A DNA stretch of 64,000 bases, from NCBI RefSeq assembly GCF_963678635.1, contig NC_087064.1, positions 60,396,338 through 60,460,337 on the forward strand, in the 5' to 3' direction. Position numbers and translations under genes: made by a program. Positions 8,787 to 18,034 of the stretch are shown piece by piece. A model generated the notes under the pieces. That model made no database searches. It was not told where the DNA came from and saw only the letters and a program-made list of their open reading frames with translations. The first letter of the stretch is position 1. Each line of letters opens with the position of its first letter. Origin of the DNA: Symsagittifera roscoffensis (taxonomy: Eukaryota; Xenacoelomorpha; Acoela; Convolutidae).

Positions 8787-9288
8787 GTCGGGTACGCGGG
8801 GGTCTCGAGTTGGGTATGAGGGAAGAATCTCGAGTTAGGTGTGGGGGTACACAACAGGTAAAGAATCTTAGAGGTGATTGGCATGACAATTAATATTTTC
8901 AATGATTGATGGTGCTAAAACATAAAATGAATCTTCATGTTTTTAGAAAAATTCCAATTGAACTATTTTAAATAGGACGAAAGGGAAAGGGTTTTAACTA
9001 TAATGGTAAAGGGGGTTTTTAGGTTAGGAACACAGCCTGTCGGTCTAAAAAATCGGGTGTTATTTTCAGATTGATTTGGTAAAGTCATATCGACTACCCA
9101 ACTGTATTCAATTGAAGAAAGAGAACGCAAATTGAACGACATCTCAAGAAGCAAGCGCAGGTTGCTAAAGTGAACTCAAGTTGCTAAGGTGAACCCAAGT
9201 TGCTAAGGTGAACTCAAGTTGCTCATACTCGAGTTGCTCAGGTAAAACTCAAGCTGCTAATACGCAAGATCACTTGGAAATCACAGAA
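8787..9288 (+). other. Gap between pol and the second coding block, with 19-bp repeats
   Basis: About 500 bp without a usable frame, richer in A and T than either side. Its end (about 9158-9263) is a short tandem array of a 19-bp unit, CAAGTTGCTAAGGTGAACT, three near-perfect units followed by degenerate ones. Copy C has a gap of similar length at the same place (40367-40791). A promoter, splice acceptor or other signal for separate expression of the second block would be expected here, but I see no motif that proves one. Confidence 0.6.
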
Positions 9289-9870
9289 ATGGTAGATCGA
9301 TTCTGGAAGTCCATGCCATCGGCTTTGAAAAAACCCACACTTGACGAATTGTACAGACGTCTGAGGGACCTGGAATATACTCAAGTGGACGAGAGAATGG
9401 CAGTGATGTTGAATGCCATCCTCCAGTTGGAGGAACAGGGCGAGTGTCGGGAGTCTGCGACAGAAGCGGTTTTGATGGTAGGCTACACCACTGATGGAAT
9501 ATCCAATCAAGAGCAAACCAGGTGGCTGTCCTGGAACGTGGATGGAGCAATAAGGGGGTTCGATTTGGCAAGGAACCCTGGCTTGAGTAATAATACTGAG
9601 TATGGTGCAGGGGAATTCCCACTGCCGGTCAGACCATCAGTCAGATCCACGGGCCAGAGCACGAGCAAGACACCATTGATGTCTCGAGCACAGCAGACGG
9701 GGGAAGCGTATCCGGACGTCAGTATCATGAAGAGAGAGCTTGAGAGGACTCAGCGGGAGAGGAACAAGGCGAACCTCGACCGGGATCAAGCGGTGCTCGA
9801 GAGAGATCAGGCAAAAGTTGAGAGGGATCAAGCGCGGAGGGAACTGGAAATGATGAGAGCTGAACAGTAA
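9289..9870 (+). pseudogene. Second block, coiled-coil head, part 1 (copy 1)
   Basis: The start is placed at ATG 9289 because copy C begins with an ATG at about the same alignment position (40792). Residues 1-130 are a conserved helical region (motifs ELYRRLRDL and ATEAVLMVGY, with counterparts in C). Residues about 150-190 are a strongly charged coiled coil with RDQAxxERDQA repeats. TAA at 9868-9870 interrupts it. The duplicate has CTA there and stays open, so the stop arose after duplication. Function unknown; oligomerisation is likely. Confidence 0.7.
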
Positions 9871-10569
9871 CAGGCAGAAAGGATGCGAGAGAATGCCGCG
9901 AATTGCGAGCAGCTGAAGTCGGAGCTTGAAAGGATCCAGCAACGACAACGCGAGCTCGACATGCAGAAAGGGGCTAGGCCCAAAGAGCGGGTGGTGACCG
10001 GCTCAAGACCAGAGTCACGTATGGAGGTGGATGAAGCTCCTAGGTCGAAGGGACGATTCAACCTCGATCGCGCTGCCCAAGAACATATGAACAAAGGGTT
10101 GGAGGTGTGGATACCGTCTGAATCAGCGTCCTCCCTGCGTGGTCTAGAGACACAAGTAATGAGCCCGTTGATGGACGTCGCGCTGCCTGGATATACGCCA
10201 AGTTCGACCCCGGGTAGTAGTCAGGTGAGTGGTAGCTCGTCACGACTGAAAGAGTTGCACGAGCGGCTACAACTAAGGAATCGCGAGAGTCCAGCAAGAG
10301 TGGACTTACCCTCGACGTGGGGGGAGCAACCTGTCAGGAGTGTGGTAATCTCGAGTTACAAAAAGAATACGGAAGGTAGATACCACAGGCACAATCGGAT
10401 GGACTGGAGCACGGAGCAGAGAGACAGGAGAGATTGCTTCCATGACGCAGCTTGGGTGGAATACCTCACGCAGCCACGTGTGCCCGAGGGGGCGGTCCAC
10501 CTAATCATAGGGGACAGCTTGTTGCGGGTGCTGACCCGAATCCATCCCATTGGCAAACGGGGATCTTGA
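9871..10569 (+). CDS. Second block, coiled coil and SGNH block I (copy 1)
   Basis: Continues the coiled-coil frame after the private stop at 9868. After a Ser/Pro-rich linker it ends with SGNH block I: GDS at 10510-10518, the nucleophile motif of the SGNH/GDSL hydrolase family, in the context LIIGDSLLRVL. The frame then closes at TGA 10567-10569. The remaining SGNH blocks lie in the -1 frame, which is already open here. The same relation occurs in copy C, so the frame change may be functional rather than simple damage. Confidence 0.75.
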   Translation, partial: QAERMRENAANCEQLKSELERIQQRQRELDMQKGARPKERVVTGSRPESRMEVDEAPRSKGRFNLDRAAQEHMNKGLEVWIPSESASSLRGLETQVMSPLMDVALPGYTPSSTPGSSQVSGSSSRLKELHERLQLRNRESPARVDLPSTWGEQPVRSVVISSYKKNTEGRYHRHNRMDWSTEQRDRRDCFHDAAWVEYLTQPRVPEGAVHLIIGDSLLRVLTRIHPIGKRGS

Positions 10570-12341
10570 GCTTCGCTGGAGCCGCGACGCCGCAGATGCT
10601 AGCGACACTTGAGATGCTAGGTATGGCAAGAGTATACACGGTGACTCTGATGGTCGGGACGAATGACGTGTCCAGGGGGGAAGCAAGGACGGTGACGAGG
10701 CTGCACGACAAGATGAGCTGTATTCTTGAGGAATTGCGGATTCAAATGGATCCGGCTATTCTTACGGTGTGCACCATCCCTTACAACATGAAAGCGGACC
10801 AACATGCAATGGAGATGAACACAAAAGTGCGAAACCTGAACGAAATAATCAGGCAGATAAACCGAAGAAGTGTCCTCCTCGTTGGGTTGTTGGACGTGGC
10901 CGAGCAAATGGAGCTATCTGCTTTCCCTGACGATGCATCCTCGGATGGGATTCACTTTGATAGGCCCAGAGGGGTGAAGTGGTTGAATGACGTCTTCCAA
11001 AGGCACATAAGCGCATTGGAGACAGAGTTGCTAGAGAAGGCACAGGTCACATTTGGACCACCCCCAAATCCACCCTTCTTCAACTCGAGGGCTTTGTCCA
11101 GTCGCTTGGGTGCGATGGCTGATTCTAGAGACAGTTCGAGGAACAGCCGAACCAAGTTGCCGGGCGCCGCGCCCATGGAGGCTGATGAGGCAACGTCGTC
11201 AACTCCCCAGGGATCGATAATATCCTCGGTGGTGGTGGCGGAGAAGAAGAAGCCGGAGAGACCAGCGGAGACCAGCAGGTCGAAATATGTGGAGAAGGTC
11301 AAGGAGCTGGACTTGGAAGACCTGGAATGCAGGCTAGAGTTAGCGAAAGCTTTGGGTCTTGAGCAGGTGTCGCACGAATACTTGGGTAGACTCCAGTGCG
11401 TGGACTGGCTGAAGGCTCACGAGACACACTTCTCGAGAGCCAAAATGATGGAGACGGCAGATCTGACTGGGATTCCTACAAAATCGGTGATGGGACCTAT
11501 TAACTATAGACCTCTCAAGTCATTAGGGAGTCCGGGACTCGTCGTGGAGCCTCCCAAACACCGAACCAGCATTGCCAGGATTAGGGTGGCCACTCCAGCA
11601 CAGTTGAGGGTGGTGGACAAGCTGATGGATCCGAGAGAGATGGAATTACCAGACGCCGCGTATGGAGGTACGAAACTAGCCAACGACCCCAGACACGGGA
11701 AACCCTGCGGGAATACGCAGCTGGCCAAAACCTTAGCTGTTTATGACAGGGCAGACCCAGCCGCAGCGAGGGTGGTCATCGTGGCGGGATCGGACTTTGA
11801 GGGGACGCCTCCCAAATTGTTTTGGCCGGAAACTCTGATATATTCATTGCCGGGAGCGGAGCTAAACCAGATGTTAACCCTGGTGGTGGCAGTAAAATCG
11901 GAGATGCCTTGCGAGCCTGAGCTACTGCTGTTTGCAGGGATGAACGATCACTTGCATGCGACGGGGTTTCTTGAGCAGCTCAAGGGTGATGAACCTACGC
12001 CGAAGAAGATCTGGGAAGCCATCCAGACATTATTTGCAGCCATGAATGAAGTACAAGAGAACGTTGCCTCACGATTTGGCTCCAAGACAAAAGTGGCGTT
12101 CACGACGTCCCCCGGGTACGCGAGCATGCCTCCCTCTCTGCAATTTGTGTATGCGATCTTGATCTTGATAGCAGAAGGGAATGGATGGCGTATTCTGATG
12201 GCAGCTCCCAATCGGGAACTGGAACCTACGAACTTGAGACTTCGCAGGTCAGAACGATGTGTCCCACGCGTTGAGGGGCTTTCACGAGTTGGCCGACATC
12301 CTCATCGTATTGGACGAGGTCCTCTTGCTGGAGATATCTAA
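10452..12341 (+). CDS. SGNH-hydrolase-like domain, linker and second SGNH-like segment (copy 1)
   Basis: This frame supplies block II (FAGAAT, about 10570), block III GTND (10656-10667) and block V DGIHF (10944-10958), the SGNH/GDSL motifs missing from the upstream frame. The family includes esterases, lipases and acetylhydrolases with a Ser-Asp-His triad; the substrate is unknown. After a low-complexity linker, a second region resembles the fold weakly: VIVAGSDF (about 11770-11800), then LLFAGMNDHL (about 11925-11960), then SPGYAS. No true start is visible; translation probably enters by frameshift. Near 12250 the conserved protein moves to the next frame, but copy C is continuous there, so that break is decay. 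Confidence 0.75.
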   Translation: MGGIPHAATCARGGGPPNHRGQLVAGADPNPSHWQTGILSFAGAATPQMLATLEMLGMARVYTVTLMVGTNDVSRGEARTVTRLHDKMSCILEELRIQMDPAILTVCTIPYNMKADQHAMEMNTKVRNLNEIIRQINRRSVLLVGLLDVAEQMELSAFPDDASSDGIHFDRPRGVKWLNDVFQRHISALETELLEKAQVTFGPPPNPPFFNSRALSSRLGAMADSRDSSRNSRTKLPGAAPMEADEATSSTPQGSIISSVVVAEKKKPERPAETSRSKYVEKVKELDLEDLECRLELAKALGLEQVSHEYLGRLQCVDWLKAHETHFSRAKMMETADLTGIPTKSVMGPINYRPLKSLGSPGLVVEPPKHRTSIARIRVATPAQLRVVDKLMDPREMELPDAAYGGTKLANDPRHGKPCGNTQLAKTLAVYDRADPAAARVVIVAGSDFEGTPPKLFWPETLIYSLPGAELNQMLTLVVAVKSEMPCEPELLLFAGMNDHLHATGFLEQLKGDEPTPKKIWEAIQTLFAAMNEVQENVASRFGSKTKVAFTTSPGYASMPPSLQFVYAILILIAEGNGWRILMAAPNRELEPTNLRLRRSERCVPRVEGLSRVGRHPHRIGRGPLAGDI

Positions 12342-12846
12342 CTTCGCTAGGCAACTCAAGCTCAGTCCGATTATAGGGGACGATCATCCAGTGGTGACTC
12401 ACCTGACGGCCAGTCTGTGGTTTCGAAACATGGAGGTGACCATCACAAGCTCCACCAGTAAATCTAGAGGGCCGAGCAACGAGAGGAAGAACGTGGCCGC
12501 ATCGGAGAAGCAGCTGGAGTCGATGGTGTATCGACTGACACAAGAGGGAGGCAGGTGGCCCTTCCTGACACCAAGGCTCGAGAACGCCACGGAGAAGACA
12601 AGAGAAGATGCTCCGCTTCTGGTGAAGCAGATCTGGGATTTTCTTGAGGAGCAGCTGGGAGTGGCCGAGAAAAGGGAAATGACGGTTGGCAGGTTCGTCA
12701 CAGCAGCCAACGAAGTCACGATTGGAGGAGTCTGGAGGGAGCACGCAAGGGGTGAGCTGAGGACGAGGAGGGATCACGAGATTCTTGAGTTCTTGAGTCC
12801 TTGTTGGGGAAAGGAGTTCCTGGCCGGAAAGTATAGCGCGAAATAG
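12259..12846 (+). CDS. Second block, region after the SGNH-like segments (copy 1)
   Basis: Continues the second-block protein after a frame error near 12250. The conserved stretch ILIVLDEVLLLEISNF has a close counterpart, HILVLDEVLGLELSNF, in copy C, and the helical part that follows also aligns. A stop at 12844-12846 separates it from the next segment in the same frame; copy C is open there. I do not recognise the domain. The substitution pattern is that of a folded protein rather than low complexity. Confidence 0.65.
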   Translation: MSHALRGFHELADILIVLDEVLLLEISNFARQLKLSPIIGDDHPVVTHLTASLWFRNMEVTITSSTSKSRGPSNERKNVAASEKQLESMVYRLTQEGGRWPFLTPRLENATEKTREDAPLLVKQIWDFLEEQLGVAEKREMTVGRFVTAANEVTIGGVWREHARGELRTRRDHEILEFLSPCWGKEFLAGKYSAK

Positions 12847-14871
12847 ACCATCTTTAAAGCCTTCATACAGGAAGTTTTGAATATGCCCATCAGTTTGTTG
12901 CTGGCACTGTACCTGGTTTACTCAAGGTACCTGTTTAATATGGGCCCAGCATACATGCTCAGTCGGGGCGTGGACACCCTCCGGATAGACGGATACTTGA
13001 CATTGGTGCTTCTAACCCACGGGGAACTGGTGTCATTTCACCGACTGATGAAATACGGAGAGCCTCTGTCGATGGGAAAAGCACTCTCGAGTATTGACAC
13101 CTACTCGTATAAGTGTGCTGCCGGGCTAAAGACGCTGCTGATACAGTACCTACTGATGCAGAACCGGCACCTGACTGGTGAAGAAAAGAGCCCGAAGACA
13201 AGAGAGGAGTGGAGGAAAGTGAATGGGGGCATGCCTCTATTGACGGACCTATGCCTGGCCATGAGATCGGACCCCATGGGGATGATCCGGAGGCTAGGGG
13301 AGGTCGTAACCTGTATCTATGGACCGGCCGTCACGTTCGCGTTTCCAGATCCTCTGGTGAAAACTTATCGACACTCAGTGACCCACGTGAGCCTCATAAG
13401 CGTACTAGATGGGACGACACTTAATTGGTGTCAGCAGGAGGTGCTAAGGGCAGAGATGAGCAACACGGTGCTCTTCGGAAAGGTGAAGGATCCGGAGTTG
13501 GTGGTGTACAGTTTTCGAGGACAACTGCAGTGCAGGATGGGAGGCAAGCGCGAAGGCCCCATCGAAACCTATCCCAAGTTCTGGAACCTAAATCCCCTGA
13601 CAGCAAATGGACAAGAGATCTTGAGAATTCCCGCGTGGAAGAAAAGCTTCGAGCTGGTGAAAAGGGAGCTAGAGGCGATATTGGAGAAGGAAGTCCTGCC
13701 GGCAAGCATTCCAGAATTTCCAACAGTGAGGAGAATGACCCTGGGGATGAACAGCTCCCTGGTGGTCCCGTCCCTTTTCGCGAGAGCAGCAAACGAAGAA
13801 CAGAAGAAGGAGTTCATCGACGGCTGGGATTCTCTCTTCATCGGCTACTCTGCAGCGATCTATTTTCATACCAGCGATGCAAAAATAAATTCATGGTCAA
13901 CTCAAGCCAAGAAAATGAGAGGGTCGATGCCCCCAAAGTTCGAGGTACGAGATGCCTTGAGAACACTTGAGCGGGAAGGTCTAGAGAACAAGTTGCCGGT
14001 GTGGGACGATGGCAGGATGATAATGAATGAAGGGCATATCGCACTGAAAGCAGACGACATGCTGTTTGCCACAAGGAAATACCGGGCACCTTACGGATTA
14101 GAGCAGGTGGAAAGGAGACAGGAGGGAAAGGAGCTGGATGCAGCAGGCCCATTGCATGTGGCTCTGACAGAGTATAAGGAAACGGGTCCAGCGACACCAT
14201 CACCCCTATCAGTGGACACCCCTGGGGATAAAAGGAGTGGTCCCGTAGAGGATCGATTCAGAGGGATTCTTGAGAGAAGAGAAGCAGAATCGGGGGAGGA
14301 GAGCATGGATGAGACTCTCAGTGAGGCAGGACAGGATATGGAGGTGGGAAATACACCGGAGAAGAAGCCATCGGAGGAAGATTTCACCACGCAAGAACTG
14401 TTGAAAGATCTGAGTGGAGAAAATCGGGCAGACACCCCCACGCCACCTTTGACCTCATCTCCCCGCAAGAACCTAGAGTTGCCACTGACGAGCGAGAATC
14501 CCAACATGGGAATGATCTTCCTGAGTGCGGAGAAAAGGGAGGAGAACACCTTCGAGGGAAACAGGGATGCCTTCCTAGGCACTCTGGATGCGGATGCTTG
14601 GCGAAGATTCTTGAGCGATTTTAATCGAGAAGTGGACGACGACACCACATTGGACGATTTTAAGGAGGAGCTGTGGGACACGGTGGTGAAGTTCGGAGAA
14701 TCTATCCTGATGGGGACAGGTCTGAAGGAGAAAGCTAGAGGAGAGCTGCTGAGCAAGATGGTCGAGTTGAGGAAGGCACCACGAAAGACCAGAGAAGACA
14801 AATGTAAAGACAGCTCTACTCTGAAACAAAAAACTGACGATAAAATAATTGAACATGTAAGGGGGGGATAA
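12847..14871 (+). CDS. Second block, central region, unknown fold (copy 1)
   Basis: About 670 codons in the frame of the previous segment. The first 30 residues are hydrophobic (PISLLLALYLVYSRYLF). Copy C is also hydrophobic here, but I would not call it a membrane span. A well-conserved domain follows, with landmarks GGMPLLTDLCLAMRSDP, YGPAVTFAFPD and LNWCQQEVLR shared almost word for word with copy C. The last 200 residues are an acidic Ser/Pro/Glu-rich linker, then a short conserved DDFKEELWDTVVKFGE stretch. No known family recognised. Confidence 0.65.
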   Translation, partial: TIFKAFIQEVLNMPISLLLALYLVYSRYLFNMGPAYMLSRGVDTLRIDGYLTLVLLTHGELVSFHRLMKYGEPLSMGKALSSIDTYSYKCAAGLKTLLIQYLLMQNRHLTGEEKSPKTREEWRKVNGGMPLLTDLCLAMRSDPMGMIRRLGEVVTCIYGPAVTFAFPDPLVKTYRHSVTHVSLISVLDGTTLNWCQQEVLRAEMSNTVLFGKVKDPELVVYSFRGQLQCRMGGKREGPIETYPKFWNLNPLTANGQEILRIPAWKKSFELVKRELEAILEKEVLPASIPEFPTVRRMTLGMNSSLVVPSLFARAANEEQKKEFIDGWDSLFIGYSAAIYFHTSDAKINSWSTQAKKMRGSMPPKFEVRDALRTLEREGLENKLPVWDDGRMIMNEGHIALKADDMLFATRKYRAPYGLEQVERRQEGKELDAAGPLHVALTEYKETGPATPSPLSVDTPGDKRSGPVEDRFRGILERREAESGEESMDETLSEAGQDMEVGNTPEKKPSEEDFTTQELLKDLSGENRADTPTPPLTSSPRKNLELPLTSENPNMGMIFLSAEKREENTFEGNRDAFLGTLDADAWRRFLSDFNREVDDDTTLDDFKEELWDTVVKFGESILMGTGLKEKARGELLSKMVELRKAPRKTREDKCKDSSTLKQKTDDKIIEHVRGG

Positions 14872-15568
14872 AATCGGAACTAGTAATATAATTAAAAGTA
14901 CTAATATCCCTAAGGCTCGAGCAGGGGGGATGCAAGAGTTGGAAGGGTTGGACGGAGACAAGGAAGTCTAATCAGTGATGATAATGACAACGCCCCCGAG
15001 TAAAGACGTGAGGTCTCGCAAGAGGAAGAGAGACTTGGATGGATTGGGCAGTCCTTCAGCGGAGGAAAACTTGAGAGAGACGGCCCCCATGGTTCTGGCA
15101 CGATGGAAGACAGCAGCCTACAAGATTAGCTACGAGCCGAGGAAACTGCTCGACGTAGAAAAGGAGATGGAGATCCCCACCAGCTCAACAACGGAAGAAG
15201 AATTCAAGCCTCAGAGGATAAAAATGAAGCGAGGTTCGACGAGCGGGCAGACCTGGGAAGTGGACGTCGGCAAAGAATGGGTCTCAAATGAACACCAGGC
15301 TACCGGGAAGCAAGTGACTAGCGATCCTCTTGAGAAAAATAAAACGAGGAACACCGCCCGACCGTGGTGGGTGGCCCTGGAAACATTGCAGGAATTGGAA
15401 GACTGCCTGAAGAAGCTCGACAGTGGAGTGTCACGCAAACGACGCAACTGGGCTACCCAGAAGAAGGCTGGTATCAATAAATTGGAATTGGGGAGCTGGT
15501 ATCAATACATTGGAATTGGGGAGCCAACTGAAGAGAACTTGGCAGAACTTGTTAAAGGATCATTTTGA
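14872..15568 (+). pseudogene. Second block, basic linker (copy 1)
   Basis: Open from about 14975 with no proper start. It is Lys/Arg-rich (RSRKRKRDL) and corresponds loosely to the basic linker of copy C around 46400-46700. Its end is a frameshift made by a perfect-length 28-bp tandem duplication (15470-15497 and 15498-15525, two mismatches), which moves the true continuation to the next frame. The same duplication is present in the second copy, so it predates the 8.7-kb event. Confidence 0.55.
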
Positions 15569-15914
15569 AGAAGCGATGAGAACATCCTCATCGGCATCGC
15601 CGTTGATGGCGAATCCCTTTATTAGGACCGCAGGACAACTGATGTTCGCGTGGAGCCTGTTGGGAATAGAGTTAGAGACACTGACTTCGTACGACAAATT
15701 GAAGTTGGGAGGCAAGAATCTAGAGGTATATCAAATGCTGATGCAGCACGTTGCTAGGGACAACTCAGGCTTGAGTCTGGCAAGGAGGAAAGATGCTATC
15801 TGTTTCTTGAGATGGACAATGTCGATGATGACTCACAGTACCATCCTAGCATGTCACCAGAGAGCAATTGGAAGCAAGACGCTGGAAAGGAGAGTCTCCA
15901 CAGTCATCTTGAAT
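15423..15914 (+). pseudogene. Second block, start of C-terminal domain, cut by duplication junction (copy 1)
   Basis: Continues the protein after the 28-bp duplication. The stretch FAWSLLGIELE...ARRKDAICFLRW is conserved in copy C as FAWCIMGLTRE...AKRRDALCFIRF. At 15914/15915 the frame runs into the repeated integrase sequence; the residues after this point belong to integrase, read in a wrong frame. The proper continuation is found only after the second copy, from 24669. Confidence 0.7.
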
Positions 15915-17019
15915 GCCTCAAGCTTACGTGAAAGAGGCGATCAGGAGACAGCAGGAAATAAACGAGCTGTGCAGGAGGAACACTGCGTAGGGACAAATGA
16001 GACAGCGCAAGAAATATGATGAAAAAATATTACAGGCGAAGCCATATGAAGTGGGCCAGTATGTGTGGGTTTTCCAGAATGTGATACCGCCCAAAGGGAC
16101 GAAGAAACTACTCAAGAAATAGAGAGGACCATTCAAGATAAATGAAGTACATCAACAAGGACGGTTCTACCGCTTGAGTACTGGGCGAGCAGCACATTAT
16201 GAGAACCTGAAGCCTCATGTACCATCCCCAGAGGACTGGTGTATACCAAAGGACATGGAGGGACTAGAGTACCTACTGGTGGAACCAGCATGTGAAGTGA
16301 ATGGAAAAGGCACCAGAGATAAGAATGATGGCAATGAGAATTTGAGTTTGGATGACAATGAAAAAATAGATGCGGACACTGAGGTGGAATCTTTTCTGGA
16401 AGATGATTGGAACGATCCGGAGCAAGGTGAGGTGCCGAGGTGGACTGAACCAGACTTGTCAATACCAGCGGGGACAAGGAGTGGCAATCGCAAACGCACA
16501 GGCATGAGGTACAACAGGTATGGGGATGACTTCCTGATTGATAAGATACAACCTGATGACCTAGGCAAAGAACTAATAAGTGTGGGCGAGCTGACGGCAG
16601 ATGGTGAGTGGCAGATCATAGATGATAATGATCACTACCCACAGGAAGACTACTCGACGCCGGAGCGGGAGACGGATTTAGAACAGAGTGAGATAGAGAG
16701 GAGGGAGAATACGAACCTGAGGATATTAGAATGGATGCGCGATGTCAAGAACGAAAGCGAGGAAGGACAGAGCATACAGCAAGTTGACATATCAGCGGGG
16801 AAGTACGTGAAAACGGAGGATCCTCTTTTCGGCTGGACAGCAACAGACAGCCCGCTCGACATTCCGCCAGATAATTCAGACCCAGAATCATCGACGGGGA
16901 CGTCGATAAATATTTTTGTCCGGGGAGTGGGGGTAGGACTTACCCACACCGAAAATTTGATGATAAAGAAACTCAGAGAAGTGAGAGAAAAGTGCGGACT
17001 GGAATCAGAAGGGGAGTAG
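15915..17019 (+). pseudogene. pol: Integrase C-terminal part, duplicate
   Basis: Duplicate of 7169-8273, starting downstream of the catalytic core. It therefore has no DDE residues and no start. Private mutations give TAG at about 15987 and at 16120-16122 (the Trp of the GPY/F module), both absent from the first copy. From 16174 the acidic tail is open to TAG 17017-17019, the stop shared with the first copy. Confidence 0.85.
16890..16949 (+). promoter_or_regulatory. Conserved double RNA hairpin, duplicate
   Basis: Same two hairpins as at 8144-8203, unchanged: stem 16890-16896 with 16901-16907 (GGGA loop), and stem 16927-16935 with 16941-16949 (GGACT loop). As part of the recent duplication, it is not independent evidence of conservation. 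Confidence 0.55.
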
Positions 17020-17532
17020 GGCGAGCCTACCATAGGACGGAATTTCAAAACGAAGTTTGAAATACCAAACGAATACTCAGAAAATATCCTGATAACGGAT
17101 AGTGACTTCATTCTGTCAGACAGGACTAGCGCAATCTGTATCACGGCGGACATGAGTTTCAAATCAAGACTGGAAGCTGACTTCAAAAGAGAGTACCAGA
17201 ACGTGGAGTTTCTGTTTAGACAGAGACCAGGACTGGGAGGAATGGCAGCGCTTCCACCATCAGTAGCACAAGTCCCGGGCAAATACCTGTGCTTCCTAGT
17301 GACGAGGGTCAATGACAGGAACACGATCGATCCCGAACACGTGACGTTGGCACTGACAAGACTACGAGACTTCATGATTGAAAGAGGGATAACGGAGGTC
17401 TCAATGCCGGTGTATGACCCAAACAGGGGCAAATTGAGCCCAAGGGAATTGTACGCTATCCTACACGTGGTCTTCGCAGAACCTGAGATAATGGTGCATC
17501 TTCACAAGAAATACTACTTGAGCATCGCCTGA
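17020..17532 (+). CDS. Macro-domain-like segment, duplicate
   Basis: Duplicate of 8274-8786. The protein is identical over the open part from ATG 17152, including the SMPVYDP motif and C-terminal helix. It keeps the same missing GCGLD-type catalytic loop and follows the same in-frame TAG. Here it has no complete pol upstream. Confidence 0.6.
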   Translation, partial: GEPTIGRNFKTKFEIPNEYSENILITDSDFILSDRTSAICITADMSFKSRLEADFKREYQNVEFLFRQRPGLGGMAALPPSVAQVPGKYLCFLVTRVNDRNTIDPEHVTLALTRLRDFMIERGITEVSMPVYDPNRGKLSPRELYAILHVVFAEPEIMVHLHKKYYLSIA

Positions 17533-18034
17533 GTCGGGTACGCGGGGGTCTCGAGTTGGGTATGAGGGAAGAATCTCGAGTTAGGTGTGGGGGTACACAA
17601 CAGGTAAAGAATCTTAGAGGTGATTGGCATGACAATTAATATTTTCAATGATTGATGGTGCTAAAACATAAAATGAATCTGCATGTTTTTAGAAAAATTC
17701 CAATTGAACTATTTTAAATAGGACGAAAGGGAAAGGGTTTTAACTATAATGGTAAAGGGGGTTTTTAGGTTAGGAACACAGCCTGTCGGTCTAAAAAATC
17801 GGGTGTTATTTTCAGATTGATTTGGTAAAGTCATATCGACTACCCAACTGTATTCAATTGAAGAAAGAGAACGCAAATTGAACGACATCTCAAGAAGCAA
17901 GCGCAGGTTGCTAAAGTGAACTCAAGTTGCTAAGGTGAACCCAAGTTGCTAAGGTGAACTCAAGTTGCTCATACTCGAGTTGCTCAGGTAAAACTCAAGC
18001 TGCTAATACGCAAGATCACTTGGAAATCACAGAA

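Larger units (their letters stand above)
7169..15914 (+). repeat. Tandem duplication, first copy (8746 bp)
   Basis: The sequence from 7169 recurs at 15915 with a constant offset of 8746, almost base for base. Differences are scattered substitutions (roughly a few per kilobase by eye) plus small indels. The junction shares only about one G with the other breakpoint, so the duplication was not made by recombination between long repeats. Stops private to one copy show that some mutations came after duplication. Frame changes shared by both came before. Confidence 0.95.

Noticed and set aside
10534-10569. A canonical slippery heptamer at the SGNH frame change of element A
   Set aside because: The codons between GDS and the stop contain no in-phase X-XXY-YYZ sequence, so the case for programmed shifting rests on copy C and on the shared position.
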